Shown one piece after another: positions 9,065-22,945 of a stretch of DNA of 64,000 nt. Origin of the DNA: an uncultured Litoreibacter sp. (GTDB taxonomy: Bacteria; Pseudomonadota; Alphaproteobacteria; Rhodobacterales; Rhodobacteraceae). A program made the position numbers and the translations under genes. The stretch lies in the NCBI GenBank assembly GCA_947494645.1, contig CANLVO010000001.1:248001-312000 (forward strand). Direction: 5' to 3'. Each line of letters begins with the position of its first letter. Within the stretch, counting starts at the first letter, position 1. Under the pieces are notes generated by a model. It had not been told where the DNA came from. It ran no database searches and saw only the letters and a list, made by a program, of their open reading frames with translations.

Positions 9065-9829
9065 ATGCGGGCCGTGATCGGAGGCGTTATTCTGAGTGCG
9101 TTTGCCCTTGCCGCGCTGGCGGATGCGCCTGCGCAATCGGAACGGCCCTTGCCGCGCGGGGTGAGCATCGAGGCGGTGACGCCTGAGCAAACTGCGCCTC
9201 GCGCCGCGCGGCGCGGGCTGGCGGAGGTGTTAGGGTTTTCACGCTCAAACAGACCGACGCGCAGACCGGCTGAGGCATCGCGCGCGCCCGAGATCGCAGC
9301 CGCGGCACGTGGGTCAGTGTGTGGCATCCCCGAGATCAAGGGCGTGGTGATACCGCCTGTTCGCGGGCGGGGCGGCTGCGGCATTGCGCAACCGGTGCGG
9401 ATCAGCTCGGTCAGCGGGGTTGGCCTGACCATGCAGCCGACGATTGACTGCCCAACGGCGCGTGCGCTGAACACTTGGGTCAAAGACGGGCTGAAACCGG
9501 CGGTGGGCGACGTTGGCGGCGGGGTCAAGGGGATCCATATTGTGGGCAGCTATGCCTGCCGCAACCGCAACAATGCCCGAAGCGGCAGGCTGTCGGAACA
9601 TGCCCGGGGGCGGGCCGTGGATATTCGCACGATCGCACTGAAGAACGGCCGTCAGATCTCGGTGCTGGATGGTTGGAAAAAGCGCGAAGATGGCCGGATT
9701 TTGCGCCGGGCGCATGCGGCGGCCTGTGGCCCGTTCGGGACGGTGCTGGGGCCAAACGCCAACCGGTTCCACCGCGACCACTTCCACTTTGACACAGCAC
9801 GCTACCGCAATGGCAGCTACTGCCGCTAA
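9065..9829 (+). CDS. Extensin-like C-terminal domain protein (exported)
   Basis: This 254-residue protein has a signal peptide (residues 1-19), a variable Arg/Pro/Ala-rich linker, and an extensin-like C-terminal domain (about 100-254) related to D,D-carboxypeptidases of the M15/VanY fold. Candidate metal ligands are H179 and D186 in SEHARGRAVDI and H236/H239/H241 in HRDHFHFD. Several cysteines could form disulfides. It is probably a periplasmic peptidoglycan-active enzyme, but no activity is proven for this family. The ATG is four bases after the tyrC stop, so it is likely cotranscribed despite an unrelated role. Confidence 0.85.
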   Translation: MRAVIGGVILSAFALAALADAPAQSERPLPRGVSIEAVTPEQTAPRAARRGLAEVLGFSRSNRPTRRPAEASRAPEIAAAARGSVCGIPEIKGVVIPPVRGRGGCGIAQPVRISSVSGVGLTMQPTIDCPTARALNTWVKDGLKPAVGDVGGGVKGIHIVGSYACRNRNNARSGRLSEHARGRAVDIRTIALKNGRQISVLDGWKKREDGRILRRAHAAACGPFGTVLGPNANRFHRDHFHFDTARYRNGSYCR

Positions 9830-9836
9830 GCGCAGG

Positions 9837-10835
9837 CTACGGCAGGCGAATTTCGGGTGACGGGCCGACAGGGATCGGGCCGATAAAGGTACGCCCGCCG
9901 GAGAAGCTGAGCGTGGCGTCGAGGGCTTCTGCATTGCCGGAGGTTGAGGCCAGCAGGCCGAGGCCCAGCTCGACCGTCGAGGCAAAGCTTTGATCCAGCG
10001 CGCCAGAGCGCACCGCCAGATTGATCATCTCGCGCCAGTTGCGGGCGGTGATGGCGACCTCGCCCTGTGGCTGGGCGTTGCGGACCTCCATGTCGCCTTT
10101 GGCGCGCAATTCCAGCTCCCCCCATGTGCCGCGCAAGTCGCGGATGATCAGGTTGGTGATCTCGGGTCGGGCGGCCTCGATGGTGGTGCGGTCGAGCGGC
10201 GCATCGAGCGCGGCGCGCAGGTCGTAGCGCAATGTCTCGATGGTCTGGGGCAGGGTGCCGCCCTGATCAATGATGTCGCGTACCCGCTCGCCGGGCAAAA
10301 GCTGATCGATGGAGGCCGCGACGTCATAGGTGCTGGCGGTGCCCTCGACATTGCGGATGGCGGCGTTGAGCTGCTCGAAGCTGGCGGTCCAGCCGTCTGA
10401 GGAGGCGATCACGGCCTCGGCCATCTCGACCTGCGCGGTATCCAGCGCCAGCCGGGTGGAGGGTTTGACCTTGAGGGACGCGCGCAAGTTGCTGGTTTTA
10501 AGGGAGAATTTCTCAGCCGGGGTGGCGATCTGCTGCTCGTTGGGCCACACGGCGATCAGGTGATTGGGCTTGTAGCTGAGCGACAGGACCTGAAAGAACG
10601 GGGCCTGCCAGCTGATGCCTGTCTCGGGGTCGGTCAGGCGCAGATCGGTGAGGGTGGTGTCGAACCGGTTGGGAAAGCCGCGCACGGCGTGGTCGGAATA
10701 TTCGACCTGCCAACCTTCGGCGCGACGGTCCTCCAGCCATGTCGATACGGCCGCCTTGTGGCCCTGCATGCCCAGATACCAATAGCCCGACCACGCCAAG
10801 GCGGCGACGACAATCAGGGTGATGAGCTTGCGCAT
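9837..10835 (-). CDS. DUF2125 domain-containing envelope protein
   Basis: This 332-residue protein has an N-terminal hydrophobic anchor or signal (residues 4-22) and then a long beta-rich body with the DUF2125 opening phrase GWQVEYSDHAVRGFPNRFD. It has no catalytic motif and no cysteine cluster. The domain is widespread in Alphaproteobacteria and resembles AsmA-like beta-strand envelope proteins in character; the function is unknown. It is convergent with the extensin-like gene (seven-base gap) and divergent from chaC. Confidence 0.85.
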   Translation of the reverse strand: MRKLITLIVVAALAWSGYWYLGMQGHKAAVSTWLEDRRAEGWQVEYSDHAVRGFPNRFDTTLTDLRLTDPETGISWQAPFFQVLSLSYKPNHLIAVWPNEQQIATPAEKFSLKTSNLRASLKVKPSTRLALDTAQVEMAEAVIASSDGWTASFEQLNAAIRNVEGTASTYDVAASIDQLLPGERVRDIIDQGGTLPQTIETLRYDLRAALDAPLDRTTIEAARPEITNLIIRDLRGTWGELELRAKGDMEVRNAQPQGEVAITARNWREMINLAVRSGALDQSFASTVELGLGLLASTSGNAEALDATLSFSGGRTFIGPIPVGPSPEIRLP

Positions 10836-10925
10836 GGGCGGCGGTCCTGTCTGGTTTGGGGGTTCCGTTTACAAGGGCAGGTGGGTAAAGCCAATGCCAG
10901 TCACGTTGCAGAAGGGCCGGGGCAC

Positions 10926-11477
10926 ATGACAGCTACACCGCTTTGGGTTTTCGGGTACGGGTCGCTTCTGTGGAACCCCGGATTTGAGCCCGTCGAGACC
11001 CAAATCGCCCGGCTGGACGGGTATCACCGCTCGTTTTGCATGTGGTCGATCCACCATCGCGGCTCGGAAGACGACCCCGGGCTGGTGCTGGCTTTGGACA
11101 AGGCCGAGGGCGCGTCGTGTCACGGTGTCGCGCTGCGCGTGGCGGATGAGGAGACGGACGCGGTGCTGGAGGCGTTGCGCGAACGCGAGCTGATTTCATC
11201 GGCTTATTACGAGGACATGGTGCCGCTGGACGGCGCGGATGGCCGCAAACTTAAGGCGCTGGCCTACATCATCAACCAAGATCACCGGCAATATTGCGGC
11301 GGGTTGGAGCTGGAGCGTCAGGCGCAGGTCATCGCGCATGCGGGTGGCGGGATGGGGCCAAATTCGGAGTATCTCTTCAACACGGTCGGGCACCTCAAGA
11401 CCCTTGATATCATCGACCCGGAACTGGTCTGGCTGGTGAACCGCGTGCGCACCATCCAAAGCGAAAAGGCGCTTTAG
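10926..11477 (+). CDS. chaC: Gamma-glutamylcyclotransferase of the ChaC family
   Basis: This 183-residue enzyme of the ChaC/GGCT fold acts on glutathione (and perhaps other gamma-glutamyl peptides), releasing 5-oxoproline and Cys-Gly. The substrate loop VFGYGSLLWNPGF is at about residues 8-20 and the likely catalytic glutamate is E88 in LREREL, spaced from a Tyr as in characterised ChaC proteins. The frame is open further upstream, but MTATPLWVFGYGSL is the standard family N-terminus. It is a single gene, divergent from the DUF2125 gene. Confidence 0.92.
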   Translation: MTATPLWVFGYGSLLWNPGFEPVETQIARLDGYHRSFCMWSIHHRGSEDDPGLVLALDKAEGASCHGVALRVADEETDAVLEALRERELISSAYYEDMVPLDGADGRKLKALAYIINQDHRQYCGGLELERQAQVIAHAGGGMGPNSEYLFNTVGHLKTLDIIDPELVWLVNRVRTIQSEKAL

Positions 11478-11562
11478 GCGAGGGGCCTGCTTAAACTCTT
11501 GGAAAACAGCACCCGCCGCCGTATTGTCCTGAAAAAAAGCATAATGCGGGCGATTTAAGGGT

Positions 11563-12777
11563 ATGGCTATGGACACTCCTGACAGGGAGCGTGGCGTTCA
11601 GTTCACACAGCCGGTACGGCAAATTCTATTGATGATGATCATCTTGGCGCTGATCAGTTTTGGCGCCTATCTGATCTACCCTGCCGTGTCGTCGGTCTTT
11701 CTGGCCAACCCGTTTCTCAATGGCATCATCATGGGCGTCTTCGTGCTGGGGGTGTTTGCCTGTTTCTGGCAGGTGTTCCAGCTGATCACGTCGGTCTCGT
11801 GGATCGAAAAATTCGCCCGTGGCCGAGGGGCGGATGAGAACAGCGCACCGCGACTTCTGGCCTCGTTGGCGGCTTTGCTGCGCTCGCGCGGCGCGCGGAT
11901 GCAGATCAGTGCATCGTCTTCCAAGACCATCCTCGACAGCGTCGGCACCCGGATGGACGAAAGCCGCGACATCACGCGGTATGTCATCAACCTTTTGATT
12001 TTCCTTGGTCTTTTGGGGACGTTTTATGGTCTCGCCACGACCATTCCCGGCATTGTGGAGACCATCCGGTCGCTCAATGTGCAAGAAGGTCAGTCAAGCC
12101 AAGAGGTGTTCTCCAACCTGATCGGCGGGCTGGAAAGCCAGCTGGCCGGGATGGGTACGGCATTCGCGTCGTCGCTTTTGGGGCTGGCAGGCTCGCTTGT
12201 CGTGGGACTGCTTGAGCTGTTTGCGGGCCACGGTCAGAACCGGTTTTACCGCGAGATGGAAGAGTGGCTGTCGACCATCACCCGCGTCGGCTTTTCGTCT
12301 GGTGAAGATGGTGCAGGTGGCGGATTTGACCAATCTGTCGTGGCCACTGTGCTGGACCATATGGTGGAGCAGATCGACAGTCTGCAGGGGCTGTTCCTGC
12401 AAGGCGAAACCTCACGCGCCAATACCGACGAGCGTGTGCTGAACATGACCAAGGCGGTGAACCGGCTGACCGACCGGCTGGACACGGCAATTGACCCAAC
12501 GGACGCGCTGAACCGGGTGGCGGAGGGGCAGGAAAAACTGCTGGCCTACCTCATTCAGGAAAAAACCAACGAAGAGGGGATCGACCCTGAAAGCCGGATG
12601 CGGTTGCGCTCTATTGATGTGCAGCTTCTGAAGCTTCTGGATGAGGTCAAGGATGGCCGGGCGGCGAGCGTGTCGCAGATCTCGGCTGATTTGGGACAGG
12701 TGACGCATGCGCTGCGGCAGCTGACGCGCAACACAAGGCCGGCATCCACCATTACGAAGCCAAAAGGGGACGGCTAG
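11563..12777 (+). CDS. MotA/TolQ/ExbB-like proton channel subunit
   Basis: This 404-residue inner-membrane protein has four clear hydrophobic segments (about 20-41, 50-73, 139-163 and 190-218). The last two, with LLIFLGLLGTFYGLA and AGMGTAFASSLLGLAGSL, match the MotA/TolQ/ExbB core that forms the pentameric proton channel. A long cytoplasmic tail follows (about 220-404), mostly helical and polar, with repeated VNRLTDRLD and VTHALRQLTRN style heptads. It is followed after three bases by a MotB-like subunit, so the two should make one stator complex. No flagellar, tol or tonB genes are nearby, and the process it powers is unknown. Confidence 0.85.
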   Translation: MAMDTPDRERGVQFTQPVRQILLMMIILALISFGAYLIYPAVSSVFLANPFLNGIIMGVFVLGVFACFWQVFQLITSVSWIEKFARGRGADENSAPRLLASLAALLRSRGARMQISASSSKTILDSVGTRMDESRDITRYVINLLIFLGLLGTFYGLATTIPGIVETIRSLNVQEGQSSQEVFSNLIGGLESQLAGMGTAFASSLLGLAGSLVVGLLELFAGHGQNRFYREMEEWLSTITRVGFSSGEDGAGGGFDQSVVATVLDHMVEQIDSLQGLFLQGETSRANTDERVLNMTKAVNRLTDRLDTAIDPTDALNRVAEGQEKLLAYLIQEKTNEEGIDPESRMRLRSIDVQLLKLLDEVKDGRAASVSQISADLGQVTHALRQLTRNTRPASTITKPKGDG

Positions 12778-12780
12778 GCC

Positions 12781-14679
12781 ATGGCGCTCGCACGTCGCAG
12801 CGGACAGCGGTTCGAGGCCAATATCTGGCCCGGCTTTGTGGATGCGATGACGGCGCTCTTGCTGGTTCTGGTCTTCGTGCTGTCGATCTTCATGATGGTG
12901 CAGTTCATGCTGACGGAGACGATCACGTCGCAGGATTCCGAGCTGGACGAGCTGTCGGGTCAGGTGCAGACGCTCGCCGATGCGCTGGGGTTGGAACGCC
13001 AGATCGGCGCGGATTTGCAAGACCAGTTGGCCAACGCACAAACTGCGGCTGAAGAGCAGGCCGCGCTGGTGGCCGCGTTGAGCGCACAAAGCGCCCAGCA
13101 ATCCACCCAGATCGCCAGCTTCGAGCAGCAAGTCGCAGGGCTTTTGGCGCAGCAGGCGGATTTGCAAAGCCAGGTGGTCAGCCTGACGGGCGAGCGGGAC
13201 GCCGTGCAGGCGGATTTGTCTGACGCGGAGGCGGGCAACGCCGCTTTGGTGGCACGGATCGAGGATATCGAGGCCGGTCTGGCGCGTGAGATTTCCGAGA
13301 AAGAGGCGGCGCAGCTGGCGCTCGCGCAGGCGCGGTCCGAGATTGACGCAGGCGCGGAAGCCGCCCGGCTGGCCGCGGCCCGGACGGAAGCGCTTCAAGC
13401 GTTGATTGCCGATCTTGAGAGCGAAACCGAGACCCAAAGCGCCGCTTTGGAAGAAGCAGAGGCAGCCCGGCTGGTGGATGCGGCGGCGGCTGAGGCGTTG
13501 CGCGAACGGCTGGCGGGCGCGGATGCAGAGCTGACGGCGATGACGCTGGCCTTGGAAGAAAAGCGCCGGGAGGCGGAGGACACGCTGACCTTGTTGGCTG
13601 CGGCCAATGCGGTGAAGGACGATCTGGACGCGCAGCTTTTGGCCGCGCTGGCGCAGAATGAAGAGGTGCAAAGCTCGGCCAATGCCGCCGAGACCGCGCT
13701 GGAAGATGAGGTCGCCCGGCTGACGCTGGCGTTGAGCGAGGCGGAAGCTACGCGAGACGCACTGATTGCGGACAGCGACGCCACGCAGGCCGAGTTGCGG
13801 GCTCAGATGATCGCCGCGCTGGCCGCACAGGAAGCGGCTGAAGCGCAGGCGGGTGAGGCATTGAGCGAGGCTGAGCAACGCGCGATTTTGCTGGCAACAG
13901 CCAATGAAGCGCTAAGCCAGGAGCAGGCGGCAAGCGCTGAAAGCCAGCGCCGGGTGGAGGCGTTGAACCAGCAAGTGGCCGCGCTGCGCTCGCAATTGGG
14001 CGCGTTGCAGGGCTTGCTGGACGCGGCTGGCGCGCGGGACGCGGAGGCCAATGTGCAGATCAGCGCGCTGGGGTCGCAGTTGAATACGGCGCTGGCACAG
14101 GTGGCCTCGAACCAACGGCAATTGGCGGCGGAAAGTGCTGCATTGGCGGAAGAACAGCGCAAGCGGGCCGAGTTGGAAGAGGCGGAGCGCAAGCGGCTGG
14201 AGCTGGAAGCGGTGGATTTGCAGAATTACCGCTCGGAATTCTTTGGCCGGTTGCGCGAGCTGCTGGGCGACCAGGAGGGCGTGCGGATTGAGGGCGACCG
14301 GTTTGTGTTCTCCTCTGAGGTGCTGTTTGAGCCTGCCAGTGCGGATCTGTCAGGCGAAGGGCAGGCCGAGATTGCGAAAGTGGCCGAGATTTTGTTGCGG
14401 GTGGCGGGCGATATTCCCGAAGAACTGGACTGGGTGATCCGGGTGGATGGCCATACCGATAACTTGCCCCTGTCGGGCACTGGCGTTTATCGCGACAACT
14501 GGGAGCTGAGCCAGGCGCGGGCCTTGTCGGTGGTTCGGTTCATGAGCGGGTCGCTGGGCATTCCGCCGACGCGGCTGGCGGCCAACGGGTTTGGCGAATA
14601 CCAGCCTGTGAACACCGCAGATACCGCCGAGGCGCGGGCGCAAAACCGGCGTATCGAGCTGAAGCTGACTGAAAAGTAG
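12781..14679 (+). CDS. MotB/OmpA-like peptidoglycan-binding stator subunit with long coiled coil
   Basis: This 632-residue protein has a short cytoplasmic N-terminus and one transmembrane helix (about 20-45) beginning FVDAMTALLLVLVFVL, with the MotB-type aspartate at its start. About 430 residues of Ala/Glu/Gln-rich coiled coil follow (about 50-480). The C-terminal OmpA domain (about 500-630) contains VDGHTDNLPLSGTG and AEARAQNRRIE, the peptidoglycan-binding signature. The coiled coil could span tens of nanometres, far longer than in MotB or TolR. The pair with the preceding channel subunit is common in Rhodobacterales but has no assigned role. Confidence 0.87.
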   Translation: MALARRSGQRFEANIWPGFVDAMTALLLVLVFVLSIFMMVQFMLTETITSQDSELDELSGQVQTLADALGLERQIGADLQDQLANAQTAAEEQAALVAALSAQSAQQSTQIASFEQQVAGLLAQQADLQSQVVSLTGERDAVQADLSDAEAGNAALVARIEDIEAGLAREISEKEAAQLALAQARSEIDAGAEAARLAAARTEALQALIADLESETETQSAALEEAEAARLVDAAAAEALRERLAGADAELTAMTLALEEKRREAEDTLTLLAAANAVKDDLDAQLLAALAQNEEVQSSANAAETALEDEVARLTLALSEAEATRDALIADSDATQAELRAQMIAALAAQEAAEAQAGEALSEAEQRAILLATANEALSQEQAASAESQRRVEALNQQVAALRSQLGALQGLLDAAGARDAEANVQISALGSQLNTALAQVASNQRQLAAESAALAEEQRKRAELEEAERKRLELEAVDLQNYRSEFFGRLRELLGDQEGVRIEGDRFVFSSEVLFEPASADLSGEGQAEIAKVAEILLRVAGDIPEELDWVIRVDGHTDNLPLSGTGVYRDNWELSQARALSVVRFMSGSLGIPPTRLAANGFGEYQPVNTADTAEARAQNRRIELKLTEK

Positions 14680-14764
14680 CGTTGAGAAAATGAGCGGCTG
14701 CGCCGCGCGTTAAGTTTTGTGCTCTTGGGGAGCTTTGCTCCCCGCCGCACGGGCAACCCCTCGA

Positions 14765-14788
14765 GAGTATTTTTGAAGCAGTGATAGG
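14765..14788 (+). repeat. Short dispersed repeat, copy 1 (GAGTATTTTTGAAGCA core)
   Basis: GAGTATTTTTGAAGCAGTGAT here is nearly identical to a second copy at 23803-23826. It lies about 85 bases past the stop of the MotB-like gene. It is followed by a GGGGCG/CGCCCC hairpin (14803-14820). Preceding it is another hairpin, GGGGAGC/GCTCCCC at 14727-14743. Confidence 0.5.
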
Positions 14789-14822
14789 CGGGAGGTTCTC
14801 ACGGGGCGAGCCAGCGCCCCAT

Positions 14823-14852
14823 AAGAAAAGCCGCCGGGGGTGATCCGGCGGC
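14823..14852 (-). terminator. Intrinsic terminator downstream of clpA
   Basis: GCCGCCGG at 14830-14837 pairs with CCGGCGGC at 14845-14852 (8-bp perfect stem, 7-base loop). On the minus strand it is followed by TTTTCTT. It lies 14 bases beyond the clpA stop. Weak T-richness on the other side could make it partly bidirectional. Confidence 0.8.
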
Positions 14853-14866
14853 CTTGTGTTTTTGGA

Positions 14867-17200
<2,334 letters not shown>

Positions 17201-17440
17201 CCCTTGCTCCTTCATATCAGGGCAGAAAACGGGTCGAGGACCCGGGATCGACCTTTGCCTCTTAGACCTTACAGTTCGGTTTAAATTCCCAACCTTCAAG
17301 TCTTTTTTCATCACATTCTCTGTGATCTAGCGTGTATTTCAAACTATCCAGCCTGTCTGACACCTCCTAGACCGTTGCGATCATGGGCAATCTGGCGCAG
17401 GCTCAAGGCGAATTTGAGGCGCAAAGATGGGTTTTAGACG

Positions 17441-18226
17441 ATGCATCTCGATGTCCAAGATCTGAAGAACTTCTACTACCGCACAAATCTTGGGCGGGTG
17501 GCGCAGCGGGCGATCCGCGCGCAGATGGCGGAGTTCTGGTCCAGCTGGAAGGGGGAGACCGTCGTGGGGTTCGGCTTTTCCGTGCCATTGCTGCGCCCCT
17601 ACCTCGACGACGCCCGCCGGGTTGTCGCATTGATGCCCGGACCGCAGGGCGTGATGCATTGGCCCGCAGGGGCCCCCAATACCAGTGTTTTGTGCGAAGA
17701 GACCTACTGGCCGCTGCAATCAGGTCAGGCGGACAAGCTGATCGTGATGCATGGGCTGGAGATGTCGGAGAACCCGTCAGCCTTGCTGGATGAATGCTGG
17801 CGGGTGTTGGCACCGGGCGGGCGGGTTGTGTTTGTGGTGGCCAACCGCGCCGGGCTGTGGTCGCGCCGGGACCGCACGCCCTTTGGTTTTGGGCGGCCCT
17901 ACTCGCTGACCCAGCTGGAGGCGCAGTTGAAAAAGCACAACTTCTCGCCAGAGCGGCATCTGGCGGCGCTGTTTGCCATTCCGAGCGAAAAGCGGTTCTG
18001 GCTGAAGGCCGCCGCGATGATGGAGAATTTCGGGCGCAAGGTCTCGGGCCGGTTTGCGGGCGGCGTGGTGATGGTGGAGGCCACCAAGCAGGTCTATGCG
18101 CCCCGGCCCAAAGGGCGCGCGATCAAGGTGCCAAAACCGCTGCGGGCGCTGGAAGGTGCACCTGCAGGGGCGGTCGGGCGTCTGCAGCGTGGCCGGGTGC
18201 GTTCGCGCCTGCGGGACGGAGACTGA
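17441..18226 (+). CDS. SAM-dependent methyltransferase, class I-like
   Basis: This 261-residue cytoplasmic protein has a class I methyltransferase layout: a first strand with [11 protein letters not shown] in place of the usual GxGxG, a middle [15 protein letters not shown] segment, and [21 protein letters not shown], which is the typical post-motif region of methyltransferases. The C-terminal 40 residues are basic. The glycine loop is degenerate, so SAM binding is inferred, not certain. The substrate is unknown. It is divergent from clpA with about 240 bases between starts. Confidence 0.72.
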   Translation: MHLDVQDLKNFYYRTNLGRVAQRAIRAQMAEFWSSWKGETVVGFGFSVPLLRPYLDDARRVVALMPGPQGVMHWPAGAPNTSVLCEETYWPLQSGQADKLIVMHGLEMSENPSALLDECWRVLAPGGRVVFVVANRAGLWSRRDRTPFGFGRPYSLTQLEAQLKKHNFSPERHLAALFAIPSEKRFWLKAAAMMENFGRKVSGRFAGGVVMVEATKQVYAPRPKGRAIKVPKPLRALEGAPAGAVGRLQRGRVRSRLRDGD

Positions 18227-18513
18227 AAATCCCATAGCTACAATAGGTCGCAGGCCGCGGATGGGCCGCATCGTTGCCCTAAAATTCTGCATCCGCGCAT
18301 GCTTGCCGACAAGTCCTTGCCCGACAGCGGAGCCCCGCGACCAAACCGAGTGATTTATTACCTGCTTGGGAGTTGCGCCGCGCAGAGGGCTTTGATACAT
18401 CGCACCTGAATTTGGGGGGACGCGGCGACGCTGCCCCTGCAAGAATGCCTAAGAAACTGCCTGAGGAACAAGCTGCCCAGCTTCCCCCGGCGCTAAGAAT
18501 CGGAAGGGTGGAC
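18227..18513 (+). promoter_or_regulatory. Leader and promoter region of the ATP synthase operon
   Basis: These 287 bases separate the methyltransferase gene from atpH. An atpH-frame ORF is open back to 18373 but has no family-like sequence before the chosen start. The region should hold the atp promoter; I cannot place convincing -35/-10 boxes, and I see no clear intrinsic terminator for the upstream gene. Confidence 0.35.
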
Positions 18514-19074
18514 GTGTCCGAACCAGTCTCGATCTCAACCGGAATTGCAGCCCGCTATGCAACCGCCGTGTTTGACCTTGCCAAGGACGGCAAGAAACTT
18601 CCAGCACTTGAAAAAGACATCGACGCTTTGGGCGCCGCCATTGGCTCCAGCACAGAGTTCAAGTCGCTGATTTCCTCGCCGCTCTATTCCCGCGCCCAGC
18701 AAGGCGACGCCATCTCGGCCATTGCCAAGAAGATGAAGCTGTCGCCGACTATGGCCAACACGCTGTCGCTGATGGCCTCCAAGCGCCGCCTGTTCGTGGT
18801 GCCGCAGCTGCTGTCGGAGCTGCGCGCGCGCATCTCGGAAGAGAAAGGCGAAGTGACCGCCGACGTCACCGCCGCGAAGTCGTTGACCAAAGCGCAACAA
18901 GACAAACTTGCCAAAACGCTGAAAGCGTCTGTCGGCAAGGACGTGAAGATCAATATGGCCGTTGATGAGTCTCTCATCGGCGGTCTTGTCGTTAAAGTGG
19001 GCTCGAAGATGATCGACACGTCGATCCGCTCCAAGCTCGCCGCCCTGCAGAATTCTATGAAAGAGGCCGGATAA
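18514..19074 (+). CDS. atpH: ATP synthase F1 subunit delta
   Basis: This 186-residue peripheral-stalk subunit links the F1 head to subunit b. The N-terminal helical bundle begins [22 protein letters not shown] and the C-terminal part has [22 protein letters not shown], both family hallmarks. The GTG at 18514 is chosen because GGAAGG lies six bases upstream and the product then begins like its relatives. It is the first gene of atpHAGDC; genes for F0 are not in the window, as is normal for this order. Confidence 0.94.
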   Translation: MSEPVSISTGIAARYATAVFDLAKDGKKLPALEKDIDALGAAIGSSTEFKSLISSPLYSRAQQGDAISAIAKKMKLSPTMANTLSLMASKRRLFVVPQLLSELRARISEEKGEVTADVTAAKSLTKAQQDKLAKTLKASVGKDVKINMAVDESLIGGLVVKVGSKMIDTSIRSKLAALQNSMKEAG

Positions 19075-19075
19075 C

Positions 19076-20611
19076 ATGGCAATCCAAGCAGCGGAAATCT
19101 CCGCAATCCTGAAAGACCAAATCAAGAATTTTGGCAAAGAAGTAGAAGTGGCCGAAGTCGGCCGCGTGCTGTCCGTCGGTGACGGTATCGCCCGTGTCTA
19201 CGGTCTGGACAACGTCCAAGCCGGTGAGATGGTCGATTTCCCCGGTGGCATCCAAGGCATGGCGCTGAACCTCGAATCCGACAACGTCGGTGTGGTTATC
19301 TTCGGCTCTGACCGCGACATTAAAGAAGGTGACACTGTTAAGCGCACCAACTCGATCGTGGACGTGCCGGTTGGTGACGAGCTGCTGGGCCGCGTTGTAG
19401 ACGGTCTGGGCAACCCACTGGACGGAAAGGGCCCGATCAAATCCAAGAAACGTGCCGTGGCTGACCAAAAGGCGCCGGGCATCATCCCGCGTAAATCGGT
19501 GCATGAGCCAATGGCAACCGGCCTCAAGTCTGTCGACTCGATGATCCCCGTTGGCCGTGGCCAGCGTGAGCTGGTGATCGGTGACCGCCAGACAGGTAAG
19601 ACAGCCATCGCGCTGGACACGATCCTGAACCAGAAATCCTACAATGACGCGGCGAAAGACGAGGGCGGCAAACTCTATTGTGTCTACGTGGCGATTGGCC
19701 AGAAGCGCTCCACTGTGGCGCAGCTGGTGAAAAAGCTCGAAGAGACCGGCGCGATTGAATATTCCATTGTCGTCGCGGCCACCGCGTCCGACCCGGCGCC
19801 GATGCAGTTCCTTGCGCCCTACGCCGCAACCGCGATGGCCGAGCACTTCCGTGACAATGGCCGCCACGCGCTGATCGTTTATGATGATCTGTCGAAGCAG
19901 GCTGTGTCATATCGTCAAATGTCCCTGCTTCTGCGCCGCCCACCAGGGCGTGAAGCCTATCCGGGCGACGTTTTCTACCTGCACTCCCGCCTTCTGGAGC
20001 GGTCCTGTAAGCTGAACGAAGATAACGGTTCCGGGTCGTTGACCGCGTTGCCGGTGATCGAGACCCAAGGTGGCGACGTGTCGGCCTTTATTCCGACCAA
20101 CGTGATTTCGATCACTGACGGCCAGATCTTCCTTGAAACCGAACTGTTCTACCAAGGTATCCGCCCTGCGGTGAACACCGGTCTGTCCGTTTCGCGTGTG
20201 GGCTCCTCCGCACAAACAAACGCGATGAAGTCGGTTGCCGGCCCCGTTAAGCTGGAGCTTGCTCAGTACCGCGAAATGGCTGCGTTTGCGCAGTTTGGCT
20301 CTGACCTTGATGCCGCAACTCAGCAGCTGCTGAACCGTGGTGCGCGTCTGACCGAGCTGATGAAACAGCCGCAATACTCGCCGCTGACCAACGCAGAGAT
20401 CGTCTGCGTGATCTATGCAGGCACCAAAGGTTACCTGGACAAATTGCCCGTCAGCGATGTGGGCCGGTTCGAAAAAGGCCTTCTGGCGCATCTGCGGTCC
20501 AAAGCCCCTGAGGTTCTGGACATGATCACCAAGGACGACCCGAAGATCAAAGGTGAGGCCGAAGACAAGGTCAAAGCCGCGATTGACGCATTCGCCGCAG
20601 ATTTCGCTTAA
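19076..20611 (+). CDS. atpA: ATP synthase F1 subunit alpha
   Basis: This 511-residue non-catalytic nucleotide-binding subunit of the F1 hexamer is full length. The N-terminal beta-barrel covers about 25-95, P-loop GDRQTGKT is at 169-176, and the family signature [14 protein letters not shown] is near residue 364. It begins one base after the atpH stop and shares its transcript. Confidence 0.98.
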   Translation: MAIQAAEISAILKDQIKNFGKEVEVAEVGRVLSVGDGIARVYGLDNVQAGEMVDFPGGIQGMALNLESDNVGVVIFGSDRDIKEGDTVKRTNSIVDVPVGDELLGRVVDGLGNPLDGKGPIKSKKRAVADQKAPGIIPRKSVHEPMATGLKSVDSMIPVGRGQRELVIGDRQTGKTAIALDTILNQKSYNDAAKDEGGKLYCVYVAIGQKRSTVAQLVKKLEETGAIEYSIVVAATASDPAPMQFLAPYAATAMAEHFRDNGRHALIVYDDLSKQAVSYRQMSLLLRRPPGREAYPGDVFYLHSRLLERSCKLNEDNGSGSLTALPVIETQGGDVSAFIPTNVISITDGQIFLETELFYQGIRPAVNTGLSVSRVGSSAQTNAMKSVAGPVKLELAQYREMAAFAQFGSDLDAATQQLLNRGARLTELMKQPQYSPLTNAEIVCVIYAGTKGYLDKLPVSDVGRFEKGLLAHLRSKAPEVLDMITKDDPKIKGEAEDKVKAAIDAFAADFA

Positions 20612-20623
20612 GGGAGCTGGCAC

Positions 20624-21493
20624 ATGCCCAACCTAAGTGACCTTAAAAACCGGATCGCGTCGGTCAAATCGACCCGCAAGATCACCAAGGCGATGCAAAT
20701 GGTCGCCGCCGCAAAACTGCGCCGCGCGCAGGAAGCGGCGGAGGCTGGCCGCCCCTATGCAGAGCGTTTCAACGCTGTGATGGGTGGGCTTGCCGCGTCT
20801 GTGGGATCGTCCGAGGGCGCGCCTCGCCTGTTGGCGGGCACGGGCTCTGACAAGACGCATTTGCTGGTCGTGATGACCGCAGAGCGCGGATTGTGCGGCG
20901 GTTTCAACGGCAACATCGCAAAAACAGCCCGCGCCGCTGCGCAAAAGCTGATCGCCGAAGGCAAGACGGTGAAAATCCTGACGGTCGGCAAGAAAGGCCG
21001 CGAGACCATCAAGCGCGACCTTGGCGATCACTTCGTGGGCCATGTCGACCTGTCGGAGGTCAAACGTGTTGGCTATTCTGACGCGGCTGGCATCGCCCAA
21101 GACGTGCTGGCCCGGTTTGAGGCTGGCGAGTTTGACGTCGCGACGCTGTTTTATGCCCGCTTCGAGTCGGTGATCAGCCAGATCCCGACCGCGCAGCAGA
21201 TCATCCCGGCAGATTTCGAGGCCTCAAGCGAGGAATCGACAATCTACGACTACGAGCCGTCCGAGGAAGAGATCCTCGCCGACCTGCTGCCGCGCGGCGT
21301 TGCCACGCAAATCTTTAGCGCTCTGTTGGAAAACGGCGCCTCCGAGCAAGGGGCCCGGATGTCCGCCATGGACAACGCCACCCGCAACGCGGGCGACATG
21401 ATCGACAAGCTGACCATCCAGTACAACCGGACCCGTCAGGCCGTCATCACCAACGAGCTTATTGAAATCATTTCGGGCGCTGAAGCGCTCTAG
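20624..21493 (+). CDS. atpG: ATP synthase F1 subunit gamma
   Basis: This 289-residue rotor shaft subunit has the long N-terminal helix beginning [22 protein letters not shown] and the C-terminal helix ending [18 protein letters not shown], which together form the central coiled coil. [14 protein letters not shown] is in the globular middle. The length is standard. It lies between atpA and atpD in the operon. Confidence 0.98.
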   Translation: MPNLSDLKNRIASVKSTRKITKAMQMVAAAKLRRAQEAAEAGRPYAERFNAVMGGLAASVGSSEGAPRLLAGTGSDKTHLLVVMTAERGLCGGFNGNIAKTARAAAQKLIAEGKTVKILTVGKKGRETIKRDLGDHFVGHVDLSEVKRVGYSDAAGIAQDVLARFEAGEFDVATLFYARFESVISQIPTAQQIIPADFEASSEESTIYDYEPSEEEILADLLPRGVATQIFSALLENGASEQGARMSAMDNATRNAGDMIDKLTIQYNRTRQAVITNELIEIISGAEAL

Positions 21494-22933
<1,440 letters not shown>

Positions 22934-22945
22934 GGAGCACGCCTC

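Noticed and set aside
11563-14679. Zorya anti-phage system
   Set aside because: Only the motor-like pair is present. No zorC, zorD or zorE-type genes are adjacent, and the long coiled coil is in the B rather than the A subunit.
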